A DNA stretch of 64,000 nucleotides from Flavobacterium silvisoli (GTDB lineage: Bacteria; Bacteroidota; Bacteroidia; Flavobacteriales; Flavobacteriaceae), in NCBI RefSeq assembly GCF_004329815.1, contig NZ_SJPE01000007.1, forward strand, positions 1-64,000, given 5' to 3'. The notes below the pieces were generated by a model. That model ran no database searches. It saw only the letters and a list, made by a program, of their open reading frames with translations, and was not told the DNA's origin. The translations under genes and the position numbers were made by a program. Of the stretch, positions 52,695-62,198 are shown in pieces (within the stretch, counting starts at the first letter, position 1; each line of letters starts with the position of its first letter).

Positions 52695-55600
52695 TTGAGT
52701 ACGCTTGTTTCATTTGCAAACATCAATAGTTACATAATAATCAGCTTATTATTAATTGTTTTAATGCTATTTTACATAGCTATCAATAAAACAGTACAAA
52801 AAAAACTCAACCTCAGCAACAAATATTCTGATTTTGAACCGAATGCGGAACAATTCAGAATCTATTTGCTCTTTTTTGGAATAACTATTCCGCTGATAGA
52901 AATCATTGCAAATGTTTTTGAGCTAAGGGCTACCAGTCATTTGACCTTTAATTTATCGGTTGGAGGACTGCTCTTAATACTGTATTACCTTTCAGATAAG
53001 CACGACTACATTTACCAACATCTCAGCAAGATTTTTACGTTTCTGTATCTGGGGTACTTTTGTTATGTTGCCTATAATGTTTTCTTCAGACCCTTTGAAC
53101 TATTGGCCTATATAGGATTAATACTTGGCTACTTCCTTTCCTATTTTGTTATTAAAAACATTACACGTTATTGGATTTTTGTTTTTGTTTCGGTGCTTTC
53201 ACTCGTGGTTGCTTATTACGGAAAATTCATTGACGGCAAGCTGATTATTTTACTCTTTTGTGTGTTTTTAACGATTAGTGCAATTCATGTTTCTACACAC
53301 TTAGCCTCAATCGGGGTCAGAAATAAGTTTATTTTTTCTGATATAATAGTAAATAACGGGAATTCTTTAATCATTACAGCAAATAAAAAAGGAGAGCTGA
53401 CTTTTTGTAGTGAATCGGTAAAATCTATTTTGGGATACTCTGTAGAGGAAGTTTTAGGCTACGGATTTTGGCATCTGACCGAAGACCCCGAATTCATAGG
53501 GGTTGATTATCACGACGATTATGTTGATGGGCGACTATACATCAGAAAATTAAAATGCAGCAATGGAGATTACAAATACATTCAGTGGAAAGACAAAAAA
53601 TACTCTGATGAAATCATCATTGGGATAGGACAAGATGTAACCGAACAGGTTAAAATAAAAGACCAATACCGCAGCTTGATTGAATCGGCTGTCGATTTGA
53701 TTTATGAAGTCGATTTGGATTCTCAAATCACCTACGTGAATCATTTTACCGAAAAAACTTTGGGATATACCCGAGAAGAAATTTTAAATAAAAACTACAG
53801 CCAATTCATCCGTCCGGATTACTTAGAGTATGTTGTGGCTTTTTATGATGAAGTTCCCGAAGAAGCCCAGGATTACAACGATTTGGTTTTTCCGTTACTC
53901 AAAAAAGACGGTGATTCGATTTGGGTTTCCCAAAAAGTAACTTTAAAAAGAAATGAAAATGGAGAAGTTATTGGTTACTCGGCCATTGCCAGAGATATCA
54001 CTTTAGTTAAAAATCTGGAAATAGAACATTACAATCGAAGCAAAAAAGTCAGAATTCACAACGAAACACTCAAAAAACTAACTTCCCAAAGCTATTCCAA
54101 CAAGGATACGTTCAATGGTATTTTAAAAAACATTTTAAAAGTATCGGGCAGCAATTGCAGTATAGACCGTGTGAGCTATTGGTCCTACATTCCTGAAGGA
54201 TTGCGTTGTGAAAATATGTATTATTTGAAAAGCGATCGTTTTGAGAAAAACTTTTTTCTGGCTTTAGAAAACTACCCAACTTATTTTCAAAAAATTGAAA
54301 CCGGAATGCAAATAGTAGCTTCCAATGTGTACAACAACAATATAACGGCTGAACTTTGTGTGGATTATTTCCCCAAAAACAATGTCAAATCGATGTTGGA
54401 CACGCCTATCTTCATCAACGGAAAAATTATCGGAATTCTGTGCTTTGAATCGGTCGAAACTACCAAAGACTGGGATAATGAAGACATCAATTTTTCACGT
54501 TCAATTGCTGATTTAATTGCCATTGCCATCGAATCGCAGATGCGCATCGAAGTGGAACAAAAATTATCCTACAAGAGCGACATCTTATTGGAAATTACCA
54601 AAAACACCGAGCGGTTTTTGTTGTCTAAAAACACCCATGAAATTTTCACAGGAATTCTTGAAACCATCGGACATGTAACAAATGTTGACAAGCTATCGTT
54701 TTTTGAAAGCGATAATATTAATAAAACCTACACTCAAAAATACCGTTGGGCAGCTGAAGCTAACAGCATTACAACACCAAACCCTGACTTGACCAATTTG
54801 CCCCACAGTGTAATTCCCGGAATTACCGCAAAATTGCTCGAAAACAAAATTTACTTTTCTACTATCCGGAAAATGACCGACGAAACGTCGCGTACGTTTT
54901 TACAGAAACTGAATACTAAGTCCATTCTTTTCATTCCCATCTTTGTAAAATCGGCTTTTTACGGTTTCATTGTTTTTGATGATTCAACCAAAGAAAGGGA
55001 ATGGTCTAATGACGAAGTCAGTGCCTTGCAAACACTTACCAATAATATTTCGTATGCTATTGAGCGCAATATAAACGAAGCGATGATTCAGGAAAGTGAG
55101 GAAAAGTTCCGATTATTAGCTAACAACATTCCGGGAACGGTTCACCTTTCAAAATTTGATGAAAAATGGACTAAAATATACCTGAATGATGAAATTGAAA
55201 AACTAACCGGTTATCCTAAAGAAGATTTTCTGTCGAACAAAATTCATTTTATTGATTTAGTGCATCCGGATGATTTAAAAATTGTTCAGGGCAAAGCCAA
55301 CGAATTATTCAAAAACAAACAAAAAATTCACTTAATCTACCGAATCATCAATAAAAAAGGGTATTACATCTGGGTAGAGGAATTTGGAGAACCTATTTTT
55401 AAAGACAATGAAATAGTGTACATCGTAGGGATCTTTCTAGATATTACCCAAAGAATGGAAGCCGAAGAAGCCATCAAGGCCAAAAATTACGCCGAAGCTG
55501 CCAACAGAGCCAAGTCTGAATTCCTGGCCAATATGAGTCACGAAATCAGAACCCCGCTAAACGGAATTATTGGCTTTACCGAACTACTCATGAATACTGA

Positions 55601-56651
55601 GCTGGAAAGCATCCAAAAAAAATATATGGAAACGGTGAATCAATCAGCCAATGCACTGATGGAAGTCATCAACAACATTTTGGACTTTTCAAAAATTGAA
55701 TCGGGAAAATTAGAATTGCACATTGAGAAATTTGACGTTACCGATTTAGCCCATCAGGTGGTGGATTTAATCAAATACGAAGCCAATCTGAAGAAACTGC
55801 AACTCAATCTGAACATTGATAAAAATGTTCCTAAATATATCTGGGTGGATTACATCCGTCTGAAACAAGTATTAATTAATTTACTGAGCAACGCCGTCAA
55901 GTTCACCGAAAAAGGGAGTATAGACTTCAGTGTTTCGGTTTTTAGGCTGATAGATGACTCTAAAATACAACTGCAATTTTCAGTAAAAGATACCGGTATC
56001 GGAATCAAAAAGAAAAACCAACTGCGCATTTTTGAGGCATTTTCGCAGGAAGACAATTCTACCACCAAAAAATTCGGAGGTACCGGACTGGGGCTATCTA
56101 TATCAAATCAGTTGCTGGGCTTAATGAACAGCCAGTTAGAACTGAGCAGCGAGGCCGATAAAGGAAGTACTTTCAGTTTCATCCTGGAAGTTTCTTACTC
56201 TAATGAAGCGTTGAATAGCGATCATTCCAACGATTTCACTTTTAAAAATACTAAGACGAATGTAATTTCCAATGAAGCCAAAGTCATTTTTATTGTAGAA
56301 GACAATAAAATAAATATGCTTTTAGCCCGAACCTTAGTCAAACAAATCCTCCCGAATGCTGATGTAATTGAATTGGAAAACGGTAAAGAAGCATTGGAAA
56401 AAGCACAGCAAAAATTACCGGATTTGATTTTGATGGATATACAAATGCCTGTGATGAACGGTTATGAAGCTTCAGCCGAAATCAGAAAACTTCCCAATTC
56501 TGGAGATATCCCGATTATTGCGTTGACCGCCGGAACCATTGTAGGAGAAAAAGAAAAATGTATAGAGCACGGTATGAATGATTACATTCCGAAACCTATT
56601 GATAAAGAATTTTTGGAGAATATTATACGCGAATATATTACGCCCAATTAA
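52695..56651 (+). CDS. Large membrane hybrid sensor kinase: 7TM-PAS-PAS-GAF-GAF-PAS-HisKA-HATPase-REC
   Basis: 1318 residues, start TTG 52695. About seven hydrophobic helices fill ~10-215, followed by PAS (~225-310), PAS (~322-440, ends GYSAIARDIT), GAF (~465-615), GAF (~640-805), PAS (~815-930, ends VGIFLDITQR), HisKA with [20 protein letters not shown] (phospho-His949), HATPase (LINLLSNAVKF, DTGIGIK, GGTGLGLSIS) and a receiver with phospho-Asp1248 in LMDIQMPVMNG. It lacks an Hpt and an output domain. The kinase core and receiver are close to those of the kinase at 33838. Confidence 0.92.
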   Translation: MSTLVSFANINSYIIISLLLIVLMLFYIAINKTVQKKLNLSNKYSDFEPNAEQFRIYLLFFGITIPLIEIIANVFELRATSHLTFNLSVGGLLLILYYLSDKHDYIYQHLSKIFTFLYLGYFCYVAYNVFFRPFELLAYIGLILGYFLSYFVIKNITRYWIFVFVSVLSLVVAYYGKFIDGKLIILLFCVFLTISAIHVSTHLASIGVRNKFIFSDIIVNNGNSLIITANKKGELTFCSESVKSILGYSVEEVLGYGFWHLTEDPEFIGVDYHDDYVDGRLYIRKLKCSNGDYKYIQWKDKKYSDEIIIGIGQDVTEQVKIKDQYRSLIESAVDLIYEVDLDSQITYVNHFTEKTLGYTREEILNKNYSQFIRPDYLEYVVAFYDEVPEEAQDYNDLVFPLLKKDGDSIWVSQKVTLKRNENGEVIGYSAIARDITLVKNLEIEHYNRSKKVRIHNETLKKLTSQSYSNKDTFNGILKNILKVSGSNCSIDRVSYWSYIPEGLRCENMYYLKSDRFEKNFFLALENYPTYFQKIETGMQIVASNVYNNNITAELCVDYFPKNNVKSMLDTPIFINGKIIGILCFESVETTKDWDNEDINFSRSIADLIAIAIESQMRIEVEQKLSYKSDILLEITKNTERFLLSKNTHEIFTGILETIGHVTNVDKLSFFESDNINKTYTQKYRWAAEANSITTPNPDLTNLPHSVIPGITAKLLENKIYFSTIRKMTDETSRTFLQKLNTKSILFIPIFVKSAFYGFIVFDDSTKEREWSNDEVSALQTLTNNISYAIERNINEAMIQESEEKFRLLANNIPGTVHLSKFDEKWTKIYLNDEIEKLTGYPKEDFLSNKIHFIDLVHPDDLKIVQGKANELFKNKQKIHLIYRIINKKGYYIWVEEFGEPIFKDNEIVYIVGIFLDITQRMEAEEAIKAKNYAEAANRAKSEFLANMSHEIRTPLNGIIGFTELLMNTELESIQKKYMETVNQSANALMEVINNILDFSKIESGKLELHIEKFDVTDLAHQVVDLIKYEANLKKLQLNLNIDKNVPKYIWVDYIRLKQVLINLLSNAVKFTEKGSIDFSVSVFRLIDDSKIQLQFSVKDTGIGIKKKNQLRIFEAFSQEDNSTTKKFGGTGLGLSISNQLLGLMNSQLELSSEADKGSTFSFILEVSYSNEALNSDHSNDFTFKNTKTNVISNEAKVIFIVEDNKINMLLARTLVKQILPNADVIELENGKEALEKAQQKLPDLILMDIQMPVMNGYEASAEIRKLPNSGDIPIIALTAGTIVGEKEKCIEHGMNDYIPKPIDKEFLENIIREYITPN

Positions 56652-56675
56652 AAATCTGCCTCAAAATTAAACCAA

Positions 56676-58211
56676 CTAGCCTAACCAACCATCGCGGTCC
56701 AAACTGCGGTATTGAATAGCTTCGGCTATGTGACCGGAGTTTACTGTTTCGGTTTGCTCTAAATCAGCTATAGTACGGGCAACTTTCAAAATTCGGTCGT
56801 ATGCCCTGGCAGAGAGGTTTAAACGTTCCATGGCTGTTTTTAACAATTGCAAAGAAGTCTCATCCAAAGCACAAAATTCCCTGATTTGTTTGGTATTCAT
56901 TTGCGCATTATAATGAATCCCCTCTAAATGAGCGAAACGTTGCGATTGCTTTTCACGCGCTTTAGTCACTCGTTTCCGAATAGACAAACTGCTTTCTGCG
57001 GGACGGGTTTCCGTTAATTTTTCAAAGGGTACGGGAGTTACTTCGATATGGATGTCTATTCGATCTAGTAACGGCCCCGAAATTTTACTCAAATACCGGT
57101 GCATTTCAGCAGGTGAAGAACTGACCGGTGCATCGGGATCATTAAAGTAACCACCCGGACTGGGATTCATACTGGCAACCAACATGATGGAGGAAGGATA
57201 AGTGATTGAAAATTTAGCTCTGGAAATAGTAACTTCTCTATCTTCTAACGGCTGGCGCATAACCTCCAATACCTCTCTTTTGAATTCGGGCAACTCATCT
57301 AAAAATAAAACTCCGTTGTGTGCCAAAGATATTTCTCCCGGTTGCGGATAGCTTCCTCCTCCTACCAAAGCAGCTGCAGAAGCCGAATGATGCGGACTCC
57401 GAAAGGGCCGTTGGTTCATCAAACCCACATCTTTTATTTTTCCTGCCACGCTGTGAATTTTAGTAGTTTCCAAGGCCTCCTTCATAGTCATTGGTGGCAA
57501 AATACTGGGCAAGCGCTTGGCCAGCATGGTTTTTCCGGAGCCCGGCGGGCCTATCAAAATGATGTTGTGTCCCCCGGCAGCGGCTATTTCCATACAGCGT
57601 TTGATACTTTCCTGTCCTTTGACATCGGCAAAATCATATTCGGGAAAATCCAAAGCTTTGTAAAATTCTTCACGAGTATCAATAACTGTTGGTTCTAATT
57701 CCTGCTTGCCTTCAAAAAAACCGATTACTTCTAAAACATTTTCTACGCCGTACACATTCAACCCACTTACAATAGCGGCTTCCTTTACATTTTGTTTGGG
57801 CAAAAAGAATCCTTTGAATCCCTCTTCCTTGGCTTTAATGGCAATAGACAAAGCTCCTTTTATGGGTTGCAAACTACCGTCGAGCGACAATTCGCCCATA
57901 ATCATGTACTGATCAACCTCATCAGCTTTAATTTGATTGGAAGCAGCCAGTATACCAACAGCTAAAGTCAAATCGTAAGCAGAGCCTTCCTTGCGTAAAT
58001 CAGCCGGAGCCATATTGATGGTTATTTTCTTTCCCGGAAGCTGGTACCCGTTGTTCTTCAGGGCTGCTGCTATGCGGTAACTGCTTTCTTTGATGGCATT
58101 ATCGGGCAAACCAACCAGATGATAGCCGACTCCTTTATCGATATTTACTTCTACCGTCACGGTCGTGGCCTCCACCCCAAAGACAGCACTTCCAAAAACC
58201 TTTACCAACAT
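56676..58211 (-). CDS. comM: ComM/YifB family Mg-chelatase-like AAA ATPase
   Basis: 511 residues. An N-terminal Lon-protease-like S5 fold domain (~1-170) is followed by the AAA+ domain with GPPGSGKTMLAKRLPSILPP (Walker A, ~218), FLDELPEFKREVLEVMRQPL (Walker B) and a C-terminal Mg_chelatase_C helix region (LSARAYDRILKVARTIADLE). The family's ComM is a hexameric helicase that promotes branch migration during natural transformation. The region between 56652 and 56675 separates it from the convergent kinase gene with no obvious terminator. Confidence 0.94.
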   Translation of the reverse strand: MLVKVFGSAVFGVEATTVTVEVNIDKGVGYHLVGLPDNAIKESSYRIAAALKNNGYQLPGKKITINMAPADLRKEGSAYDLTLAVGILAASNQIKADEVDQYMIMGELSLDGSLQPIKGALSIAIKAKEEGFKGFFLPKQNVKEAAIVSGLNVYGVENVLEVIGFFEGKQELEPTVIDTREEFYKALDFPEYDFADVKGQESIKRCMEIAAAGGHNIILIGPPGSGKTMLAKRLPSILPPMTMKEALETTKIHSVAGKIKDVGLMNQRPFRSPHHSASAAALVGGGSYPQPGEISLAHNGVLFLDELPEFKREVLEVMRQPLEDREVTISRAKFSITYPSSIMLVASMNPSPGGYFNDPDAPVSSSPAEMHRYLSKISGPLLDRIDIHIEVTPVPFEKLTETRPAESSLSIRKRVTKAREKQSQRFAHLEGIHYNAQMNTKQIREFCALDETSLQLLKTAMERLNLSARAYDRILKVARTIADLEQTETVNSGHIAEAIQYRSLDRDGWLG

Positions 58212-58376
58212 ATCCTATTTTATTTACAAAATAAAAATAATAAAATAGTTACAAAAATTGATATTAGCAAGTATAATTTTAATTAAAAAGTAAAACAAAG
58301 CAAACTTTTTGTAAAGTTTATTTGTCTATTTGTAAAATATAACATACTTTCGAAATGAATTTAAATCACAACTCAC

Positions 58377-58856
58377 ATGAAAACACATTTTTTACTTCCG
58401 AACCAATTCAAAAAAATCGGCTGGTTTTTATTTATTCCTTCCTTGATTGCTTCGCTCCTCATTTCGATAGCAAACCTTAACATTGATGACTATTTAGTTG
58501 TGAAAGTTTTTGCTTTTACTAACGACGACATCTTAGGTCCAAAAAAATACTTTTCTTTTATCAATAACAGTATAGCCGATGAACTTTTACTTTTCGGTTT
58601 GGTTATCGGAGGTATTTTAATAGGATTTTCAAAACTGAAAATTGAAGACGAATTCACTTCTAAAATACGGTATGAAAGTTTGGTTTGGGCCACTTATCTC
58701 AATTACGGGCTGATATTGTTTTTTACGATTTTTGTTTACGGATTGCCGTATCTGAACGTTTTGTTTTTCAACACATTTACACTGTTGTTGTTTTTTATCA
58801 TACGGTTTCATTATCAGATTTACAAACTCAATAAAACTTCAGGCGATGACGAATAA
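58377..58856 (+). CDS. Four-helix membrane protein, paired with an XRE regulator
   Basis: 159 residues with about four hydrophobic segments (~13-32, 63-80, 100-122, 124-144). It has no recognised domain, and a short cytosolic C-terminus ([11 protein letters not shown]) overlaps the next gene by 11 bp. Membrane proteins of this size followed at once by a ~65-residue XRE regulator are common in Firmicutes and Bacteroidetes. The regulator probably controls the pair, but the membrane protein's role is unknown. Confidence 0.75.
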   Translation: MKTHFLLPNQFKKIGWFLFIPSLIASLLISIANLNIDDYLVVKVFAFTNDDILGPKKYFSFINNSIADELLLFGLVIGGILIGFSKLKIEDEFTSKIRYESLVWATYLNYGLILFFTIFVYGLPYLNVLFFNTFTLLLFFIIRFHYQIYKLNKTSGDDE

Positions 58857-59046
58857 TCTGAAAGTACTGAGAGCTATTAAAAACATTTCTCAGGAAGAAT
58901 TGGCCAAACAAATACAAGTGAGCCGGCAAACCATCAATGCTATGGAAAAAGGGAAATATGTACCATCAACGGTACTGGCCTTGAAGTTAGCCCGTTTTTT
59001 TGAAAAACCGGTAGAGGATATTTTCACTTTAGAGGAAACCGATTAG
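58846..59046 (+). CDS. XRE family helix-turn-helix regulator (YozG-like)
   Basis: 66 residues, a single HTH_3 domain: [40 protein letters not shown] (recognition helix), then [20 protein letters not shown]. This length and end (VEDIFTLEE) are typical of the short YozG/YgzD-like regulators. It overlaps the membrane protein gene by 11 bp, so translation should be coupled. It likely represses its own operon. Its stop is 4 bp from the stop of the convergent patatin gene. Confidence 0.92.
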   Translation: MTNNLKVLRAIKNISQEELAKQIQVSRQTINAMEKGKYVPSTVLALKLARFFEKPVEDIFTLEETD

Positions 59047-59050
59047 GCGT

Positions 59051-59953
59051 CTACTGCAAATTGTCACTCATCAGTTCACTCTTGTTTTTGGCATAATCAT
59101 ACCCTTGTTGCCACCATTGCTTCATTTTATCTTTATTAAAAATCAGAGCATTGTTAGTCAACTGTGTGGGGGTATAGTATAAATTGAGCTTAACATTTTT
59201 GTTGTTTGCTGCCAATTTGCCTATGGTGATATCGTGTTTTTCTACCTGATTCAACAGCGTTTGAAACAAATCTATCATCAACGAAAACGGGTTCCGTCCA
59301 ATGGCTTTGGGAGTACTTTGTTTTTCGGTTTCCAAAATTACGACGTCTACTTCGGTAGCACCTCTGTTGATGGCTTCGCGTATGGGGACCAAACTCGAAA
59401 AACCTCCGTCGCCATACTCCTGATTGTTTTTGGTCACCAAACTCATAAACGGAATATAGTTGCACGAAATCCAAATCCATTCACAAAACTCATCATAGGT
59501 AAAATCGTTAATTGACTTATACTCTACCTCATTTTTTGAGAGATTGGTAACCGTCACTACTATATTGCAGCCCGAAGCCTTTAATTGATTGAATTCGCTT
59601 TCAGTAAAGTTTTCTTTGATGTAACTTTTCAAACGATGGCTTTCGCCAAATGTTCTCTTTCCTCTTAAAAGCTGCAACAGTACATTGAAGTGATTGATGG
59701 AAACTATTTCCAGATCGCCTTTTTTCTTGACCACAAACGGATTGATATCGAAAATCTTGCTCATGTCGACACTGGTGTAAATGCCGTGAATTTTGCTCAC
59801 ATTGCCCAAGGCCAAATGAGGAATCAACAAACTCCCGGTCGAACTCCCGATGAGCAAGTCGTATTGGTGTAATTTTTCCTGAAGCAGGTATTGCGCCACA
59901 CCGCCACCAAAAGCACCTTTGCTTCCGCCTCCCGAAATCACTAAAGCCCTCAT
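59051..59953 (-). CDS. Patatin-like phospholipase
   Basis: 300 residues, a cytosolic Ser-Asp lipid hydrolase. Oxyanion segment GGGSKGAFGGGVAQYL (~8-23), nucleophile in GSSTG (Ser39 area), catalytic Asp in YGDGGFSSLVP (~Asp178). There is no signal peptide. The start overlaps the stop of the M1 peptidase gene by 4 bp (ATGA type overlap), so both are from one message. Natural substrate (phospholipid or other lipid) is unknown. Confidence 0.9.
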   Translation of the reverse strand: MRALVISGGGSKGAFGGGVAQYLLQEKLHQYDLLIGSSTGSLLIPHLALGNVSKIHGIYTSVDMSKIFDINPFVVKKKGDLEIVSINHFNVLLQLLRGKRTFGESHRLKSYIKENFTESEFNQLKASGCNIVVTVTNLSKNEVEYKSINDFTYDEFCEWIWISCNYIPFMSLVTKNNQEYGDGGFSSLVPIREAINRGATEVDVVILETEKQSTPKAIGRNPFSLMIDLFQTLLNQVEKHDITIGKLAANNKNVKLNLYYTPTQLTNNALIFNKDKMKQWWQQGYDYAKNKSELMSDNLQ

Positions 59954-62034
59954 GGTTTCTCGTTTAAGAGTTTTTGCAACTGACTTTTATCGGGTTCCGC
60001 AAGTGTGGGTAACATGGTTTCAAACAAGTTGCGATAACCTTCCAGAGTAAGTAATTCTCTGATTTTATCGCGCCCGAATTTGCTGAACTGCCATCTATAA
60101 TGTGTAGTGGCATTGACCAGATTTTTTAGAACAATGATGTCTTTATCGTTTATGGTCAAAGCGTTGATTATAGCATTTTGACGTACTGAGCTTTCGTATT
60201 TTGACGAAGTGTAGGCTATCAATTCGTTGTAACAATTTTCCTTGGCATCGCTTTTTTCCTCGGCAGACATTACCGAAAACGCCAAGAACATAATCCGCAA
60301 ACTTTTGTCGTTTCCGCCTACCCAATTTTGTGCTTTGGTCAAATAAATGCTTCGGCTTTCGGGAAAGTTTTTCCACAAATTCATAAAAGCAATTTCTTTG
60401 GTGTCGTAGGATTGGTCGTCTAATAACGTTTCATATTGGGTTTTAAACTCCAACGGAATTTCATTGGTAAACTCAGCTACCGATTGGCGAACTTTAATAT
60501 CATTGGTTTGCAATGCTAATTCCAGCAATTCTCTTTTATCCTCAAACGGCATGTACTTTATTTGATACAGAATCTCAGTCTTTATCGGGTAAAATACATC
60601 CGACAGCAGTAATTTTTTGTAGGTTTCTTTGTTATCGGCGAACTTATTTTTACGCAATTGTTGGGTTTCAAACAGTGTCTTGATGAAGCTATTTTTCTTG
60701 AGTAAAACGTTAGCCTCATCGGTTTGAAAATGGTAATCCTGCAACCAGTTTTTCTTGAAGGTTTCAGTATCAAAATGAGACACTTTTCTGATTTCTGCTA
60801 AAAAATCATCGGTTTCAGCATTCTTATATTGATACTTTTTCAGATAGGATTTCACGGCTTTCTGAAAAGCTTTCGGACCAATAGCTTCTCGGATTACGTG
60901 CAAAGCCCAGGCTCCTTTTTGGTAAAACGACAGCGAACTGGCTCGTTCACTCATCACCGGAACCGTATCCGACTTTGCGGCATTGCGCAGTTGTAACGAC
61001 GAACGGTACAGTTGATGGTAAAAATAATCATCTCCAAAAACCTGACGCTCGGCCAGGAGGGCATAATAAGTAGCAAATCCTTCCTGCAACCAATGGTGTT
61101 TTCCTGATTTGGCCGTCACTAAATCGCCAAACCAATGATGGGCTAACTCATGAGCATTGACATTGACGTAATTCCTGTCGTTAAATCCCACCTCATCTAC
61201 TACAAAATCTTGTGCAAAAATGGTAGCTGTGGTGTTTTCCATGCCGGCGTACAGAAAATCCTCTACCGGAATTTGTTTGTAGATTTTCCATGGGTATTTT
61301 ACTCCTATTTCTTTCTCCAAATAATCAAATATTGTTTTAGAATGGCGGTAAGTAGCTTCAAACTTTGCCGTATCCTTAGGCTGAATGAACAACTGCAGCG
61401 GCACCCCCGATTTAGAGCCTATGGCTTTATTACTGAAATCGCCTATAGCCAACGCCAGCAAATAAGAACTCATCGGATGCTGCATTTCATACTTCCAGAT
61501 TCGTTTGTCTTTATCGGGCAGAACTTCTTTTAAAACTCCGTTAGCAATGACGTTGTAGTTTTTATCAAACGAAACATTCAAGTTAAAAATCACCTTCTCA
61601 TTCACATCGTCAAAACTCGGAAACCAATGGCTGGTATATTTACCTTGCCCTTGCGTCCAAACTTGTTGGTTGCTGATTTCAGGAGCGGTAAAATCGCCGT
61701 TGAAATATAGCGTTTGTTTGGGCTTGGCCTGATAGGTAAATGCCAGAGTGTACTTCCCTTTTTTATAGCCGTCAAACAGCAACAATTGTTTTCCCGAATT
61801 GCTAAACCTTGCCTCCTTACCGTTTATTTTAACGCCAGCAAAAATCATGTTCTGCGCATCAATTTTAAGGGTATCAACCGGTTCTTTTACTTCTAAAGTG
61901 TAACGAACCGATCCTGATATTTTTTTCTCTACAGGGTTGATTGTGATATTTCCGTAAGCGGTTTTGAAGTCGACCTTAGAAGTCTGCTGGGCAAAAGTAA
62001 AAACCGAAAAAAAGAGCAAGGAAAGTTGGCGCAT
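59950..62034 (-). CDS. M1 family metallopeptidase (aminopeptidase)
   Basis: 694 residues with a signal peptide (MRQLSLLFFSVFTFAQQ), so it is exported. The substrate-binding motif is AGMEN (GAMEN in most members, ~256-260). The zinc site is HELAHHWFGDLVTAKSG followed by LQEGFATYYALL, i.e. HExxHx18E, complete. A C-terminal helical region (~480-690) has HEAT-like repeats. It should clip N-terminal residues from peptides in the periplasm. It is translationally coupled to the patatin gene. Confidence 0.93.
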   Translation of the reverse strand: MRQLSLLFFSVFTFAQQTSKVDFKTAYGNITINPVEKKISGSVRYTLEVKEPVDTLKIDAQNMIFAGVKINGKEARFSNSGKQLLLFDGYKKGKYTLAFTYQAKPKQTLYFNGDFTAPEISNQQVWTQGQGKYTSHWFPSFDDVNEKVIFNLNVSFDKNYNVIANGVLKEVLPDKDKRIWKYEMQHPMSSYLLALAIGDFSNKAIGSKSGVPLQLFIQPKDTAKFEATYRHSKTIFDYLEKEIGVKYPWKIYKQIPVEDFLYAGMENTTATIFAQDFVVDEVGFNDRNYVNVNAHELAHHWFGDLVTAKSGKHHWLQEGFATYYALLAERQVFGDDYFYHQLYRSSLQLRNAAKSDTVPVMSERASSLSFYQKGAWALHVIREAIGPKAFQKAVKSYLKKYQYKNAETDDFLAEIRKVSHFDTETFKKNWLQDYHFQTDEANVLLKKNSFIKTLFETQQLRKNKFADNKETYKKLLLSDVFYPIKTEILYQIKYMPFEDKRELLELALQTNDIKVRQSVAEFTNEIPLEFKTQYETLLDDQSYDTKEIAFMNLWKNFPESRSIYLTKAQNWVGGNDKSLRIMFLAFSVMSAEEKSDAKENCYNELIAYTSSKYESSVRQNAIINALTINDKDIIVLKNLVNATTHYRWQFSKFGRDKIRELLTLEGYRNLFETMLPTLAEPDKSQLQKLLNEKP

Positions 62035-62075
62035 TTGGCTGTAAATTATTTGATACGAATATAATCATTTTCAAA

Positions 62076-62165
62076 TTGACTCATTTTCAAATTTTCAAAT
62101 TAAAAAACTATCTTCGCTTTGAATAAAAAGACAAAAGATGAAAGACGAAAAGATGAAAGACTGTC
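62076..62165 (+). repeat. Two short-period arrays upstream of recG
   Basis: 62076-62104 repeats TTTTCAAAT with about 9-nt spacing. 62127-62165 alternates AAAGATG, AAAGACG, AAAGATG and AAAGACT at 7-8-nt spacing. Both sit in the recG 5' region. Confidence 0.6.
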
Positions 62166-62198
62166 TGCCGTCTGTCAATCCATCAGTTAGCTCAAACA

